Of a stretch of DNA of 64,000 bases, positions 25,262-33,769 are shown one piece after another; position 1 is the stretch's first letter, and every line of letters begins with the position of its first letter. Below the pieces are notes generated by a model that was given only the letters and a program-made list of their open reading frames with translations, did not search any database and was not told the origin of the DNA. The DNA comes from JBCBJX01 sp964342855 (GTDB lineage Bacteria > Pseudomonadota > Alphaproteobacteria > Caulobacterales > Parvularculaceae), in contig CAYFIB010000002.1 in assembly GCA_964342855.1 (NCBI GenBank), positions 87,973 through 151,972 on the forward strand. The letters run 5' to 3'. Both the position numbers and the translations under genes were made by a program.

Positions 25262-26521
25262 ATGAGCATTGTCGGCGACGTTCTGAACAACACCTACAGA
25301 CCGGTCCGCGTCCTCCTGCTCGTGCAGGCGCCGACGACCGGCTATCTCAGCTTCCGGGGATGGTCCTTCGACGCGGAGGTTTTCAGCGACCACGCCCTCG
25401 CGCTCGTCTTCGCCGTCGTCATCGGCGTCATCATCTGGGGCGGCTGGACGGTCGCCTTCGCGACCATGCTCCAGCGCATGACGACGGGCGCGCGCCTCGG
25501 GAGCCTTGGGGTCCTCGCGGCTTTCATGGCGGCCGTCGGGTACTTCTCCTGCGTCCCGAACGTCATCGCCATGACCGGCGAGAGCGCGGCGATCATGCAT
25601 CTTCACCGCTCCGTGCGCCCCGTCGAAACGGCGCTCGCCTCACGTCTTGCGGACCTGCGGGCCGCGCAGGCGCTCATTCCGGACCTCAGGACGGAAGCGG
25701 ACAAGTTCTTTGACGCCCATACGGACGAGTATGAATTCGGGGCCTACTCCGGGATCCCGGGAGACGGGGCGGTGGAGGGCGCGCAGCTCGCGATTTCCGA
25801 GGCGCTGGCGGCTCTCGCCGACGCCGCCGAGCGCGACCTCGGCGCCGCCCGCGCCCACGCCGACATTGTCTCCGAGCGGATCGACGGGCTGCGGTCCGTC
25901 ATCGACGACGGCGCGCCGTATCCGGAACGCCTTGACCGGTACGCGCGCGTCTTCGACGAGGCGCGCCTCGGCCTCGCCGAGATGTCGCCGGCCGGCATCC
26001 TCGACCGCCTGGACCGCGTGCTCGCGCGCCTTCCCCAGGAGATCGACAGCCGGGAGCGGTATTCGGCGAACCCGCAGACCGAAGCGAAACAGCGCGCGGC
26101 GATCGCCCGCCTGCGCGCCGATCTTGACGGGACGACCCGGTCCCTCAGGGCGGCGTCGGCGGCCGTCGCAGGCGAAGCCGAGACGGCGCTCCCGTACTTC
26201 GAGCGCAAGAGCGCCTTCGGCCTCATCACGGCCTATTGGACCGAGTACGCCCATTTCATCGTCGCGGGCTTCGGCGTCGACTATGCGCCGGCGGTCGTCC
26301 TCTTCCTTCTGATGATCGCCGCGAGCGGGAAGACGAGCGAGGAGCTCGCCACCGATGCGATCCTTACAAAATCCGTCGGTGAGATCCTTATTGCGAACAT
26401 GGCCCTCGCCGGCCTGCGCAAACAAGGAAGCCACGAGGAGGCCGTGCGCATGATGCAGGCGATGATCCGCGGCGAGCAGACGCATATGAGGGATCGCGAT
26501 GGCGAGGACGAGGAAACGTAG
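25262..26521 (+). CDS. Unknown membrane protein with long helical middle
   Basis: About 419 residues from ATG 25262 (MSIVGDVLNN) with GAGGGGAGC upstream. Hydrophobic segments lie at about 45-65, 80-100 and near residue 335-355 (DYAPAVVLFLLMIAAS). Between them is a long charged helical region, probably coiled, facing the periplasm or cytoplasm. No family recognised. It overlaps the next small gene by 23 bp, so the group 24520-27460 is probably one operon of island cargo. Confidence 0.65.
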   Translation: MSIVGDVLNNTYRPVRVLLLVQAPTTGYLSFRGWSFDAEVFSDHALALVFAVVIGVIIWGGWTVAFATMLQRMTTGARLGSLGVLAAFMAAVGYFSCVPNVIAMTGESAAIMHLHRSVRPVETALASRLADLRAAQALIPDLRTEADKFFDAHTDEYEFGAYSGIPGDGAVEGAQLAISEALAALADAAERDLGAARAHADIVSERIDGLRSVIDDGAPYPERLDRYARVFDEARLGLAEMSPAGILDRLDRVLARLPQEIDSRERYSANPQTEAKQRAAIARLRADLDGTTRSLRAASAAVAGEAETALPYFERKSAFGLITAYWTEYAHFIVAGFGVDYAPAVVLFLLMIAASGKTSEELATDAILTKSVGEILIANMALAGLRKQGSHEEAVRMMQAMIRGEQTHMRDRDGEDEET

Positions 26522-26732
26522 GATCGACTTCGACGCGCTCGCACGGCGGGCGCTGACGATGGGATGCTGGGGGCTGTTCTTCGGGTTCCTCGGCGTCCTC
26601 GTCGTGGTGGATCTGTTCGGCGGCGGGAAAGGGGCGGGCGGCGTGACGGCCGCCTTGGGACGGGACGCCCCGAAGGGATGCGTGCGGATGCCGGACGATC
26701 TTCTCGTCTGCGACGCGCATCCTGCGCCTTAA
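26499..26732 (+). CDS. Small membrane protein
   Basis: 77 residues beginning MARTRKRRIDF, with one hydrophobic segment (MGCWGLFFGFLGVLVVVDLF) and a short C-terminal tail with two cysteines (GCVRMPDDLLVCD). It overlaps the end of the preceding gene by 23 bp in another frame and ends 11 bp before the next gene. That tight packing supports it as real. Function unknown. Confidence 0.55.
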   Translation: MARTRKRRIDFDALARRALTMGCWGLFFGFLGVLVVVDLFGGGKGAGGVTAALGRDAPKGCVRMPDDLLVCDAHPAP

Positions 26733-26743
26733 GGCGCGCGGCC

Positions 26744-27460
26744 ATGACGAAGCTGCGCATCATCGTCGCGATCATCAGCGTCATCCTCCTCATCGCGCTG
26801 ATCGTGTTCGTCCGATCCTTGCGCGGTCCCGGCGTTCCGGCGGACGAGGGCTCGAACCTCCGGCCCGCCTCGTCGGAAGCCCTGCGCGTCGTCGCCCTCA
26901 TCGCCGACGCGGGCGGGTTTGAGCCGAACTTCATCGTCCGCGAGGCGGATTTCGAGAACAGCCCGATCGCCTACGCCGCGGTCCGCAAGATCGACGGCGA
27001 GTACGGACGGGTCATCGTCTACGACGGGGCGCGGTTTCAGTGGGCGGACGGCGTCGTCAACTGGTACGAGATCGCCATAATGGCCCATGAGATCGGCCAT
27101 CATGTGGGCGGGCACGTGCTCGTGAACAATCGTCCGCAGCACGACCAGGAGCTTGAGGCGGACCGCTTCGCCGGCTTCATCGTCGCAAAGCTCGGCGGAA
27201 CCATGGAGCAGGCGCACCGGATGACGCAGATGTTCTCGATTCTGGAGACCGAGGTTCATCCGGGCCGCCTCGAGCGCATGCGCGCCGTCGAGGAGGGCTG
27301 GCTCCTCGGCAAGCAGGCCTTCTGCGCGCCCTCCTGGGTGAGCCCGCCGCATCTCTCGGGCGGTCGGACCTGCCGGCTCGCCCTGCGCTGCGGCGAGAGG
27401 GGCCCGGTCCTCGCGCGCGCCTGCCGCGGCCCGGACGGCGCCTGGACCTGGGGCGAATGA
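26744..27460 (+). CDS. Putative membrane-anchored M48-like metallopeptidase
   Basis: About 238 residues from ATG 26744. An N-terminal anchor (IIVAIISVILLIALIVFV) is followed by a catalytic region with the zinc motif HEIGHH (about residue 115) and, after 20 residues, LEADRFAG, matching the third zinc ligand motif ExxAD of M48-type peptidases. The fold is smaller than HtpX. The C-terminal 50 residues carry four cysteines. Substrate is unknown; the neighbouring small membrane proteins are candidates. Last gene of the rightward group and followed by a hairpin. Confidence 0.7.
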   Translation: MTKLRIIVAIISVILLIALIVFVRSLRGPGVPADEGSNLRPASSEALRVVALIADAGGFEPNFIVREADFENSPIAYAAVRKIDGEYGRVIVYDGARFQWADGVVNWYEIAIMAHEIGHHVGGHVLVNNRPQHDQELEADRFAGFIVAKLGGTMEQAHRMTQMFSILETEVHPGRLERMRAVEEGWLLGKQAFCAPSWVSPPHLSGGRTCRLALRCGERGPVLARACRGPDGAWTWGE

Positions 27461-27465
27461 AAGTA

Positions 27466-27488
27466 CGGCCGCCGCTAAGGGGCGGCCG
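27466..27488. terminator. Bidirectional hairpin between convergent genes
   Basis: CGGCCGCC (27466-27473) pairs with GGCGGCCG (27481-27488). It lies between the stop of the metallopeptidase gene and that of the leftward DUF3768 gene. No T-run follows. Confidence 0.5.
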
Positions 27489-27496
27489 CACGGACT

Positions 27497-27862
27497 TCAG
27501 TACTCGTCCGCGAGCATGATCGTCAGCACCCGATGGCTTCGCGCGCCGTCGGCGTTGTCCGATCCGAGGCGACAGCACGCATCGGCGTAGCGGTCGATCT
27601 TCCAGAATAGGGATCCGATCCCCTCGAGATCGAAGCTCCCGAAATCATGTTCGCAATAGGGATCGTTCGCCTCGGTGAAGTCCTGGAAACACGCTACGCG
27701 GGCGAGAACCTTATAGAGAAGGTCCGGCTGCAGCCGAGCGACGCCCGAGGTGAGGACGAGCCGCCCCGGGAGGTCGCCTGGCGCTTCGAGGCGGCGGCAG
27801 AGGGCGCCGCGGAACCGGTCGTTCCGGACCGCGATCGCCTGTGCGTTGCGGGCGCCGCTCAT
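27497..27862 (-). CDS. DUF3768 family protein
   Basis: 121 residues. The central RLVLTSGVA, the acidic FTEANDPYCEHDFGSFDL segment and the ending HRVLTIMLADEY match DUF3768, a small family seen mainly on alphaproteobacterial plasmids and integrative elements. Function is unknown. Start overlaps the stop of the gene upstream by 4 bp, giving a two-gene unit. Confidence 0.8.
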   Translation of the reverse strand: MSGARNAQAIAVRNDRFRGALCRRLEAPGDLPGRLVLTSGVARLQPDLLYKVLARVACFQDFTEANDPYCEHDFGSFDLEGIGSLFWKIDRYADACCRLGSDNADGARSHRVLTIMLADEY

Positions 27863-28140
27863 CGCCCCGCCTCCTTGGCGCGGCCGCCGTCCTTGAATTC
27901 GGCGGGGAGGAGGACGAGCCGGGCCGGTCGGTTCGGGTCGAGGAAGGGGAGCGGCTGGGTGAGGCTCGCCGAGAGGCCGTTTTTCTTCTTCGTGGGCCAG
28001 AAGGCGGAGATCTCCGTCCAGCTCGCGTCCTCGCCGTCGCCCTGCACCAGCCAGAGCCGGTTGCTCGGTCGGGCGCCCTTGGGGGCCTCTTGGTCTTGAG
28101 GGTCCTTCCTGTCTTCAGGGGTATGATTATTCTTCTTCAT
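27859..28140 (-). CDS. Small island protein, unknown
   Basis: 93 residues starting at ATG 28140, with AAAGGAAAGGA upstream. The N-terminal 25 residues are charged and low-complexity (KKNNHTPEDRKDPQDQEAP); a compact part follows with LWLVQGDGEDASWTEISAFW. No family recognised. Coupled by ATGA overlap to DUF3768. A structured element (28219-28275) lies about 80 bases upstream, in the same position as a related element ahead of ardC. Confidence 0.6.
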   Translation of the reverse strand: MKKNNHTPEDRKDPQDQEAPKGARPSNRLWLVQGDGEDASWTEISAFWPTKKKNGLSASLTQPLPFLDPNRPARLVLLPAEFKDGGRAKEAGR

Positions 28141-28218
28141 GGATGGGTCCTTTCCTTTGGCGGGCTTCGCTTCATTGCGAGCCGACGCCGGAAAGGGAGC
28201 GGAGGCGGATGAGCGGAC

Positions 28219-28275
28219 GCGCATGGCCGACACGGGGCCCGCTTCAGCGGGCCTGGCGCGGGCTGGCCATTGCGC
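28219..28275 (-). ncRNA. Structured element, copy A
   Basis: Outer stem GCGCATGGCC/GGCCATTGCGC (28219-28228 with 28265-28275, one bulge) encloses conserved GACACGG and GGCGCGGGCT strands and an 8-bp apical hairpin GGGCCCGC-TTCA-GCGGGCCT. It is matched by copy B (30802-30868) with compensatory changes in the stems. It lies about 80 bases upstream of the gene starting at 28140, so it is probably a leader RNA on the minus strand. The rest of 28141-28547 shows no gene. Confidence 0.55.
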
Positions 28276-28547
28276 GCCGGAGGGGATCCGCGCGCCTCTG
28301 CGACAACGGCGTCGACTTCGGATCGCAAGGAGGAAGAACTCACGCGCGAGGGACGCCCATCGAACGCAAGGACCTCGCCCCGGACGGAAGCCCCGATACG
28401 CCGGCCCCCGCCGCGCGCGCCGACGATCAGCGCGGAGGGAAGGCGGCCTTGGACGGCGAGCCGCGAAACCGGACAGGAAACCGGCCATGGAACCGGCCAG
28501 ATCGCCGGCCGAACTTTTTACCCAATACTCTCTAGAGTTATGATATC

Positions 28548-29789
28548 ATGGCGATAATGAAGATCTCAGACCCGGACAAGGAACCGGCCAAAGAGATGGC
28601 CATCACCCCGCAATCCGTCGGCCTCATGGAGCCGATGCTGGTGAGCTCGGAGAACCGCGACCGCGCGCGGCTCTCGGACCTCGCCATCGAGCTCGCCGAA
28701 AAATCCGCCGCCTTCCGCAGCGGCCTGCCCGCGGGCCTGCGCGTCTCCCTCGCCGAGCTCGTCCGCTCGATGAACTGCTATTATTCGAACCTCATCGAGG
28801 GCCACGACACCCATCCGATCGACATCGAGCGCGCCCTCAACAACGATTACAGCGCCGACCCGAAACAGCGCGACCTGCAGCTCGAAGCGAAGGCCCATAT
28901 CGAGGTCCAGGCCTGGATCGACGCCGGCGGCCTCGACGGGCGGGCGACGCGCCTCGACGGGCTTCTCGAGACCCACCGACGCTTCTGCGCGGATCTTCCC
29001 GAAAGCCTTCTTCTGGCGGAGAACCCGGAGACGGGCGAGACGCGGCGCGTTGTCCCTGGCGGACTGCGCGAGGACCATGTGCGGGTCGGCCGCCACATCC
29101 CCCCGGGCCCGGAGGACCTGCCGCGCTTCCTCAAGCGCTTCGAGGAGGCCTATCGCGGCCTTGGCAAGACCGACGGGATCCTGTCGGCGGCGGCCGCCCA
29201 CCATCGGCTCCTCTGGATCCACCCGTTTCTCGACGGCAACGGCCGGGTCGCGCGGCTCATGTCCTATGCGATCTTCCGGGAGCGTCTGCAGACGGACGGC
29301 CTCTGGTCGGTGGCGCGCGGCCTCGCCCGCTATGAGCAGGCCTATAAGCAGCACCTTCAGGCCTGCGACGGGGATCGCCGGGGCGATCTCGACGGCCGCG
29401 GGTCCTTGAGCGAAGGCGCGCTCGCGCAGTTCACGGCGTTCTTCCTCACGACCGCCATCGACCAGGTCGACTTCATGGAAGGCCTCGTCGAGCCGAGGAA
29501 ACTCCGCGCCCGCATCCTCAAATGGGCCGGAACCGCCATGGCGACCGGCGAGATCCCCGCCAAGTCGGATGCGATCCTGGAGGCGCTTCTTTTTCGCGGC
29601 GAACTCGCCCGCGGCGACGTCCCGGGCGTCATCGCGGCGAGCGAGCGAAGCGCCCGGCGGGTGACGGCGGCGCTCATGGACCGCGGCGTCCTCAAATCCC
29701 TCTCCACCCGCGCGCCGCTGACGCTCGGGTTTCCGGCCGATCTCGCCTCGGATTGGATGCCGGGGCTCTTCCCGGCGGCGCCCAGCTGA
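28548..29789 (+). CDS. Fic family protein (putative AMP transferase)
   Basis: 413 residues, or 410 from ATG 28557. A Fic N-terminal region carries YYSNLIEG, resembling the inhibitory (S/T)xxxE(G/N) motif. The core has the Fic signature HPFLDGNGRVARL, with catalytic His and the phosphate-binding GNGR loop. A C-terminal winged-helix-like part follows (ASERSARRVTAALMDRGVL). Fic enzymes transfer AMP or other groups to target proteins. The intact inhibitory-type motif suggests autoinhibition. The start ATG lies in the palindrome ATGATATCAT (28540-28549), and CTCTAGAG lies at 28530-28537, so autoregulation is possible. No clear ribosome site, so the start is uncertain. Confidence 0.85.
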   Translation: MAIMKISDPDKEPAKEMAITPQSVGLMEPMLVSSENRDRARLSDLAIELAEKSAAFRSGLPAGLRVSLAELVRSMNCYYSNLIEGHDTHPIDIERALNNDYSADPKQRDLQLEAKAHIEVQAWIDAGGLDGRATRLDGLLETHRRFCADLPESLLLAENPETGETRRVVPGGLREDHVRVGRHIPPGPEDLPRFLKRFEEAYRGLGKTDGILSAAAAHHRLLWIHPFLDGNGRVARLMSYAIFRERLQTDGLWSVARGLARYEQAYKQHLQACDGDRRGDLDGRGSLSEGALAQFTAFFLTTAIDQVDFMEGLVEPRKLRARILKWAGTAMATGEIPAKSDAILEALLFRGELARGDVPGVIAASERSARRVTAALMDRGVLKSLSTRAPLTLGFPADLASDWMPGLFPAAPS

Positions 29790-29829
29790 ACAGGCGCAGG
29801 CGGACGACCGCCTGCGCCCCGCACGGCGC

Positions 29830-30738
29830 TCAAGCCATCGCGCCCTCCCGAGCCTGCAGCCCGTGCAGATAATCGACGGCCCGCTGGGCGTGGGCGGCGG
29901 CGGTGAAGATCGCCCGCGCATCGTCTTTGAGGACCTTCAGCCAGGAGCCGATATAGGCGGCGTGGTCGTCCCGGTCCCGAAGCTCGAGGCCCAAGTCCGC
30001 GCACAGGAAGGCGGCGCTCAGCTCCGCGACGAGCTCCTCGCGGGCGTAGCCTTCATCGCCGAAGCGCTTGCGGCCGAGATCGCGATCAAGACGGGAGGGA
30101 TGACGGGTCCAGTGGGCGCATTCATGGGCGAGGGTCGCGTAATAATCATGGGCGCTTCGGAAGGCCTCGAAGGCCGGGATTCGGATCTGATCCGCATCCA
30201 GCGCATAGAAGGCCGCGCCGCCTCCATGGCGGATATCCGCCTGCGTCCGTTCAAAGAACGCATCGGCCTCGCGGAGCCGGGCGTCAGGATTGCGCCCCGT
30301 CTCGGCCTTGGCGTGAAACCGCTCGGGCAAGCCGTCGATCTGATCGATGTTGAAGACGGTGTAGCTTTTCAGGAAGGGGATCACCCGATCGACGTCCTCG
30401 CCGGATGTCTCATCGGTCTCCGTACGGTTGAGGGATCCCGCGTAGACGACGGGAGAGCCTTTCTCGCCCTTGCGCACGGCCCCGCCGAGATCGAGGGCCT
30501 GCTTGAAGGTCATCCATATGGGCGCCGAGTATCCGCGCTCCATGGCGGAGGCCCAAAGGCTGAGGACGTTGATCCCGGAATAGGCTTCGCCGGTATGCCG
30601 GAGGGGCCTGGAGACCGGTCCCGCCCCATGGGGCGCGCGCCAGGGCTGGGTCCAGGGCTTCACGCCCCGTTCAAGGCTTGAAACGATCTGATCGGTGATC
30701 CGTGTATAGACATCTTTGCGGTTTGCGTCCTTGGTCAT
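29830..30738 (-). CDS. ArdC-like antirestriction protein
   Basis: 302 residues starting at ATG 30738 with AAAGGAG upstream. The N-terminal ssDNA-binding region contains the family pattern KPWTQPWRAP and YSGINVLSLW; the C-terminal part is a metallopeptidase-like domain with HECAHW and AREELVAELSAAFLC. ArdC-type proteins protect entering DNA from restriction during conjugation. On this island it may shield the transferring strand from the recipient's systems. Copy B of the structured element lies about 65 bases upstream. Confidence 0.88.
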   Translation of the reverse strand: MTKDANRKDVYTRITDQIVSSLERGVKPWTQPWRAPHGAGPVSRPLRHTGEAYSGINVLSLWASAMERGYSAPIWMTFKQALDLGGAVRKGEKGSPVVYAGSLNRTETDETSGEDVDRVIPFLKSYTVFNIDQIDGLPERFHAKAETGRNPDARLREADAFFERTQADIRHGGGAAFYALDADQIRIPAFEAFRSAHDYYATLAHECAHWTRHPSRLDRDLGRKRFGDEGYAREELVAELSAAFLCADLGLELRDRDDHAAYIGSWLKVLKDDARAIFTAAAHAQRAVDYLHGLQAREGAMA

Positions 30739-30801
30739 GGCTTTCTCCTTTCGCTCATCGGGTCTTGAGGACGCGAAAGAAGAGGGACGGCGGCCGGAGA
30801 G

Positions 30802-30868
30802 AGCGCCGGTCAACAGGCCGACACGGGGGGCGTCAGCCCCTGGCGCGGGCTGGCCGTTGACGGGCGCT
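30802..30868 (-). ncRNA. Structured element, copy B
   Basis: Stems AGCGCC/GGCGCT, GTCAAC/GTTGAC and GGCC/GGCC stack with single-base bulges (30802-30819 with 30852-30868). The internal strands GACACGG and GGCGCGGGCT are shared with copy A, and the apical hairpin is shorter (GGGGC-GTCA-GCCCC). Stem sequences differ from copy A but still pair. It lies upstream of ardC on the minus strand. Nothing else is seen in 30739-31049. Confidence 0.55.
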
Positions 30869-31049
30869 CGCCGCCGTTCAGGCTTGAGCGGATTGCTTCA
30901 AGGACCCGATGGGGCGACAAGGCGAAGAGAACTCAGCGCAAATCAGGTGGATGTGTTTTGACGGAGCGCTGACGTATTTACGGACGCTCTCTCGGGAATG
31001 CGGTAGGGACCGCGGTCCTACCGGACCGCCCGGGGCACCTGAACTTTTC

Positions 31050-31772
31050 TTAGCCGGCACTCCGCAGTGAGATCATACTGGACATTGAGCCTTGCTGGCG
31101 GAGTTCAAGGTGGCCTGAACCGGCGACGATCGTCGCCATGGGCGCTCCAAAATCAATCGGAAAGAGCAACGGTGCGCTTGGAATTGTCTCAACGGGAATC
31201 GGTCTTCGATAATACCGGAGGCAAGCCTCAATGATCCATTCGATGGCTGCGGTGCTCGTCACTGAAATCCTGGGCTCGCGACGAATTCGACGCTTATTGT
31301 CGTATCGGGCAAGGCATCCCCAGTCTTGCTGCGATTGAATGACCATATTGGTCATACGGCGCGTACCCTCGCGCTCACCATATTTCTCAGCCATTCTTCT
31401 ATGAACGTCAGCAGACGAACAATCACCATGTAAAGATGTCAAACGGCCGATAATTTCTGCTACTTGACCAAAAAACGGATAAGTTGTGATCGCCATGCCC
31501 CAGGTTAGAGCGGCGACAGAAACGTCCGGTTCCTTGCGAAAAATAGCGACGCCGCGACTTGCGAACTCATCAAGATCCGGGAGCGGAAGAAGCCAAAGCC
31601 TGTTCAGAACCGTGATCGTCTTTTTCTTAGCCGCAGGGCTGAGGCCGGCCTCAGAGATGCATGCCTTAAAGTCATCCTGAGAACTGAAGCCGGCTCGCAC
31701 GCGCAATGCGGCGGCGGCCCATTCAAGGCTTATGAATCGGTCGAAGCCGATGTGCGGCGTGTCAGTGATCAT
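31050..31772 (-). CDS. brxA: BREX protein BrxA (DUF1819-like)
   Basis: 240 residues, the last gene of the BREX-like operon, overlapping pglZ by 4 bp. Size, place after pglZ and sequence style (FDRFISLEWAAAALRV at the N-terminus) fit BrxA, a DNA-binding protein of the DUF1819 family needed in several BREX types. Assignment rests mainly on context and length. Base composition is lower in GC than the island's mobilisation genes. Confidence 0.75.
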   Translation of the reverse strand: MITDTPHIGFDRFISLEWAAAALRVRAGFSSQDDFKACISEAGLSPAAKKKTITVLNRLWLLPLPDLDEFASRGVAIFRKEPDVSVAALTWGMAITTYPFFGQVAEIIGRLTSLHGDCSSADVHRRMAEKYGEREGTRRMTNMVIQSQQDWGCLARYDNKRRIRREPRISVTSTAAIEWIIEACLRYYRRPIPVETIPSAPLLFPIDFGAPMATIVAGSGHLELRQQGSMSSMISLRSAG

Positions 31773-33769
31773 TCTGAAGGGCTTTCGATACGGACCCTCA
31801 CGAAGGGCACGATCAGCTCTTCTATCGAAATTCCGCCATGTGCGACAATCTCATCGCCGGACCTGACAAACGCCTTCCGGGCTTCGGCGAAAAAAGGAAC
31901 AAAATCAGCGGGCAGGCCTGCGAGCTCGAGTTTGAAGCCCGTGCTGTCTTCCGGAATCGTGGCGGCGAGCTCACGGCTGCGATAGATCCGTACTCGCTCC
32001 CCGCTCGTCTCTGTAATAGCGCCTTGCGATAGCCGCCCGGCGCCCTCCGCATCTAGGTTTCCATGGTCTGACGTGACATAGATTTGATACCCGTGTCTTG
32101 CGTAAAGCCGGAAAAGCTGATCGACAAAACCAGTTTGGCACCAGTCTGTAATCTGACTTAATAGGCCGCGCTTGCCCAGATGCGCCCCGTGAACGAATTC
32201 GTCGATCATGTCGACGACCACGCCAGAGACCTTCACAGATTCATTTGAAATTTCGTCTTCAAGCTGGGCAAGTTGGTTAACGCGTTTAAGACTTTTTCGA
32301 TAGTGAATTTCGCTTTGTCTAAGCCCATCTTCTTTCCAGAATTCAGACCACAAAGCGGGTTCTTTTGACGTGGTATCGATCGACTTTGCGAACTCTCTCG
32401 GGCGGCGTCCTGAGAACAACGCCTGTCGCGAGACTGCCGTCAATGTTGGAAGCCATGCAAAGCTGGCGAATTCCTCAAAAAGGAAATTATTATGCTGAGT
32501 ATCTAGAAACTCACGGATTTGCGCCCATTGGTCAAGGGCGAGGCCGTCGAACACGAGCAATGCGATGCGTTGAGAATGATCTTTCCTGCGCATACTAAGA
32601 AAGCGCGGGACATGATGGAGCATGACAGGTGCGCGAGACGCTGGAAGGGATGACAGCGCCTCATAATGCTGCATGCACCACTCTTTGAGTCGTTCGTCGG
32701 CGTTCTTGAGCAGCTCCTGGACCTTTGGCCGTAATCTCATCGCATCAGGCGGCGTGAGACGGTGAAATCGGTAGAGGAGAGCGCCAATCTGCTCGGCGAA
32801 TTCCAACCAGGATCGATACGATGCGTTTTGATCGGGCGTATCGGCGGCAGATTTTTCGATTGACTTTACGACAAACAGTCGAACAGCGTTTGCGTCCTGA
32901 AGCGTTCCGACTTGAGCCCAAGCCGGGAATTCTGCGGGCAGGTTTTCGACGGATACGGGTTCAAGAAGACCTTCGAGAAACATATTGTCGATGATGACGC
33001 GAACGTCAGGATGCTCAAACGGGATTGGATATGTAACGGCGTTTGGCGTCGACCGTTCAATATGATGAGAGCTGAAGGTCGCTCCTCGTTCAAGAAGAAA
33101 CGACTCCCACGCGTTCTGAACGTATCGGGCCAGAAAATTCCGATCGGCAAAAAGTTCAGCTAACGGAAGGCAAGAAAGACTGCCGTTGCTGTCGAAGGAA
33201 TCAGCAGCATGTTGAGCGAGAAAAATAGGAAGTTCCTCGGCGCGATAGTGAAGCCGTAATAGCTCTCTCCAGAAATCTTCGGGTCGGTCGATCATTGACG
33301 GCAAAAACCGAAAGATGTGCACGAGCAGGAATGTTTTGGTCTCTTTGTCTCCAATCGGATTTGAAGTGTGTTGCTGATACGCCTTAAAAAGCGCCTCATG
33401 GTGAGCTGATGCGAGTTTTCGGATGACCGGATAGCTGAGGTTCGGAAGAAGGTCCGCCAGGCTCAGTTTTACGATGCGTGCGGATTTCAGATAGTCCCAA
33501 GGAAGCTCGTCGACATCTCCATCTCGAACGTGCAAGATTAGTGCTTTCGCGGACGAGTTGTGGTTTTTATCCCATTCGTTACGAAAGCGCTCTTCGTATT
33601 GCGCGCGAAATACAATCGGGTCTTCAAACGGGAGAACTTCAAATCCCGTTCTGTTGAGTTTACTAAGGATTATTTCGTCCAGGAGAAGATTATCCGGGTC
33701 GGAAGCAATCCATAAGCGGGAAAGATCCGCAGCGAACTCGCGAGTAATGTGATTGAACCACTCAGTCAT
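31769..33769 (-). CDS. pglZ: BREX phosphatase-like protein PglZ
   Basis: 666 residues from ATG 33769 (MTEWFNHITREF), which overlaps the helicase stop by 8 bp. The C-terminal half is the PglZ domain of the alkaline phosphatase superfamily: LLVFDGLALDQW holds the first metal-binding Asp, and VTSDHGNLDAEG holds the late Asp-His pair. PglZ is the defining gene of all BREX and Pgl phage-defence systems. Part of a single leftward operon. Confidence 0.9.
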   Translation of the reverse strand: MTEWFNHITREFAADLSRLWIASDPDNLLLDEIILSKLNRTGFEVLPFEDPIVFRAQYEERFRNEWDKNHNSSAKALILHVRDGDVDELPWDYLKSARIVKLSLADLLPNLSYPVIRKLASAHHEALFKAYQQHTSNPIGDKETKTFLLVHIFRFLPSMIDRPEDFWRELLRLHYRAEELPIFLAQHAADSFDSNGSLSCLPLAELFADRNFLARYVQNAWESFLLERGATFSSHHIERSTPNAVTYPIPFEHPDVRVIIDNMFLEGLLEPVSVENLPAEFPAWAQVGTLQDANAVRLFVVKSIEKSAADTPDQNASYRSWLEFAEQIGALLYRFHRLTPPDAMRLRPKVQELLKNADERLKEWCMQHYEALSSLPASRAPVMLHHVPRFLSMRRKDHSQRIALLVFDGLALDQWAQIREFLDTQHNNFLFEEFASFAWLPTLTAVSRQALFSGRRPREFAKSIDTTSKEPALWSEFWKEDGLRQSEIHYRKSLKRVNQLAQLEDEISNESVKVSGVVVDMIDEFVHGAHLGKRGLLSQITDWCQTGFVDQLFRLYARHGYQIYVTSDHGNLDAEGAGRLSQGAITETSGERVRIYRSRELAATIPEDSTGFKLELAGLPADFVPFFAEARKAFVRSGDEIVAHGGISIEELIVPFVRVRIESPSE

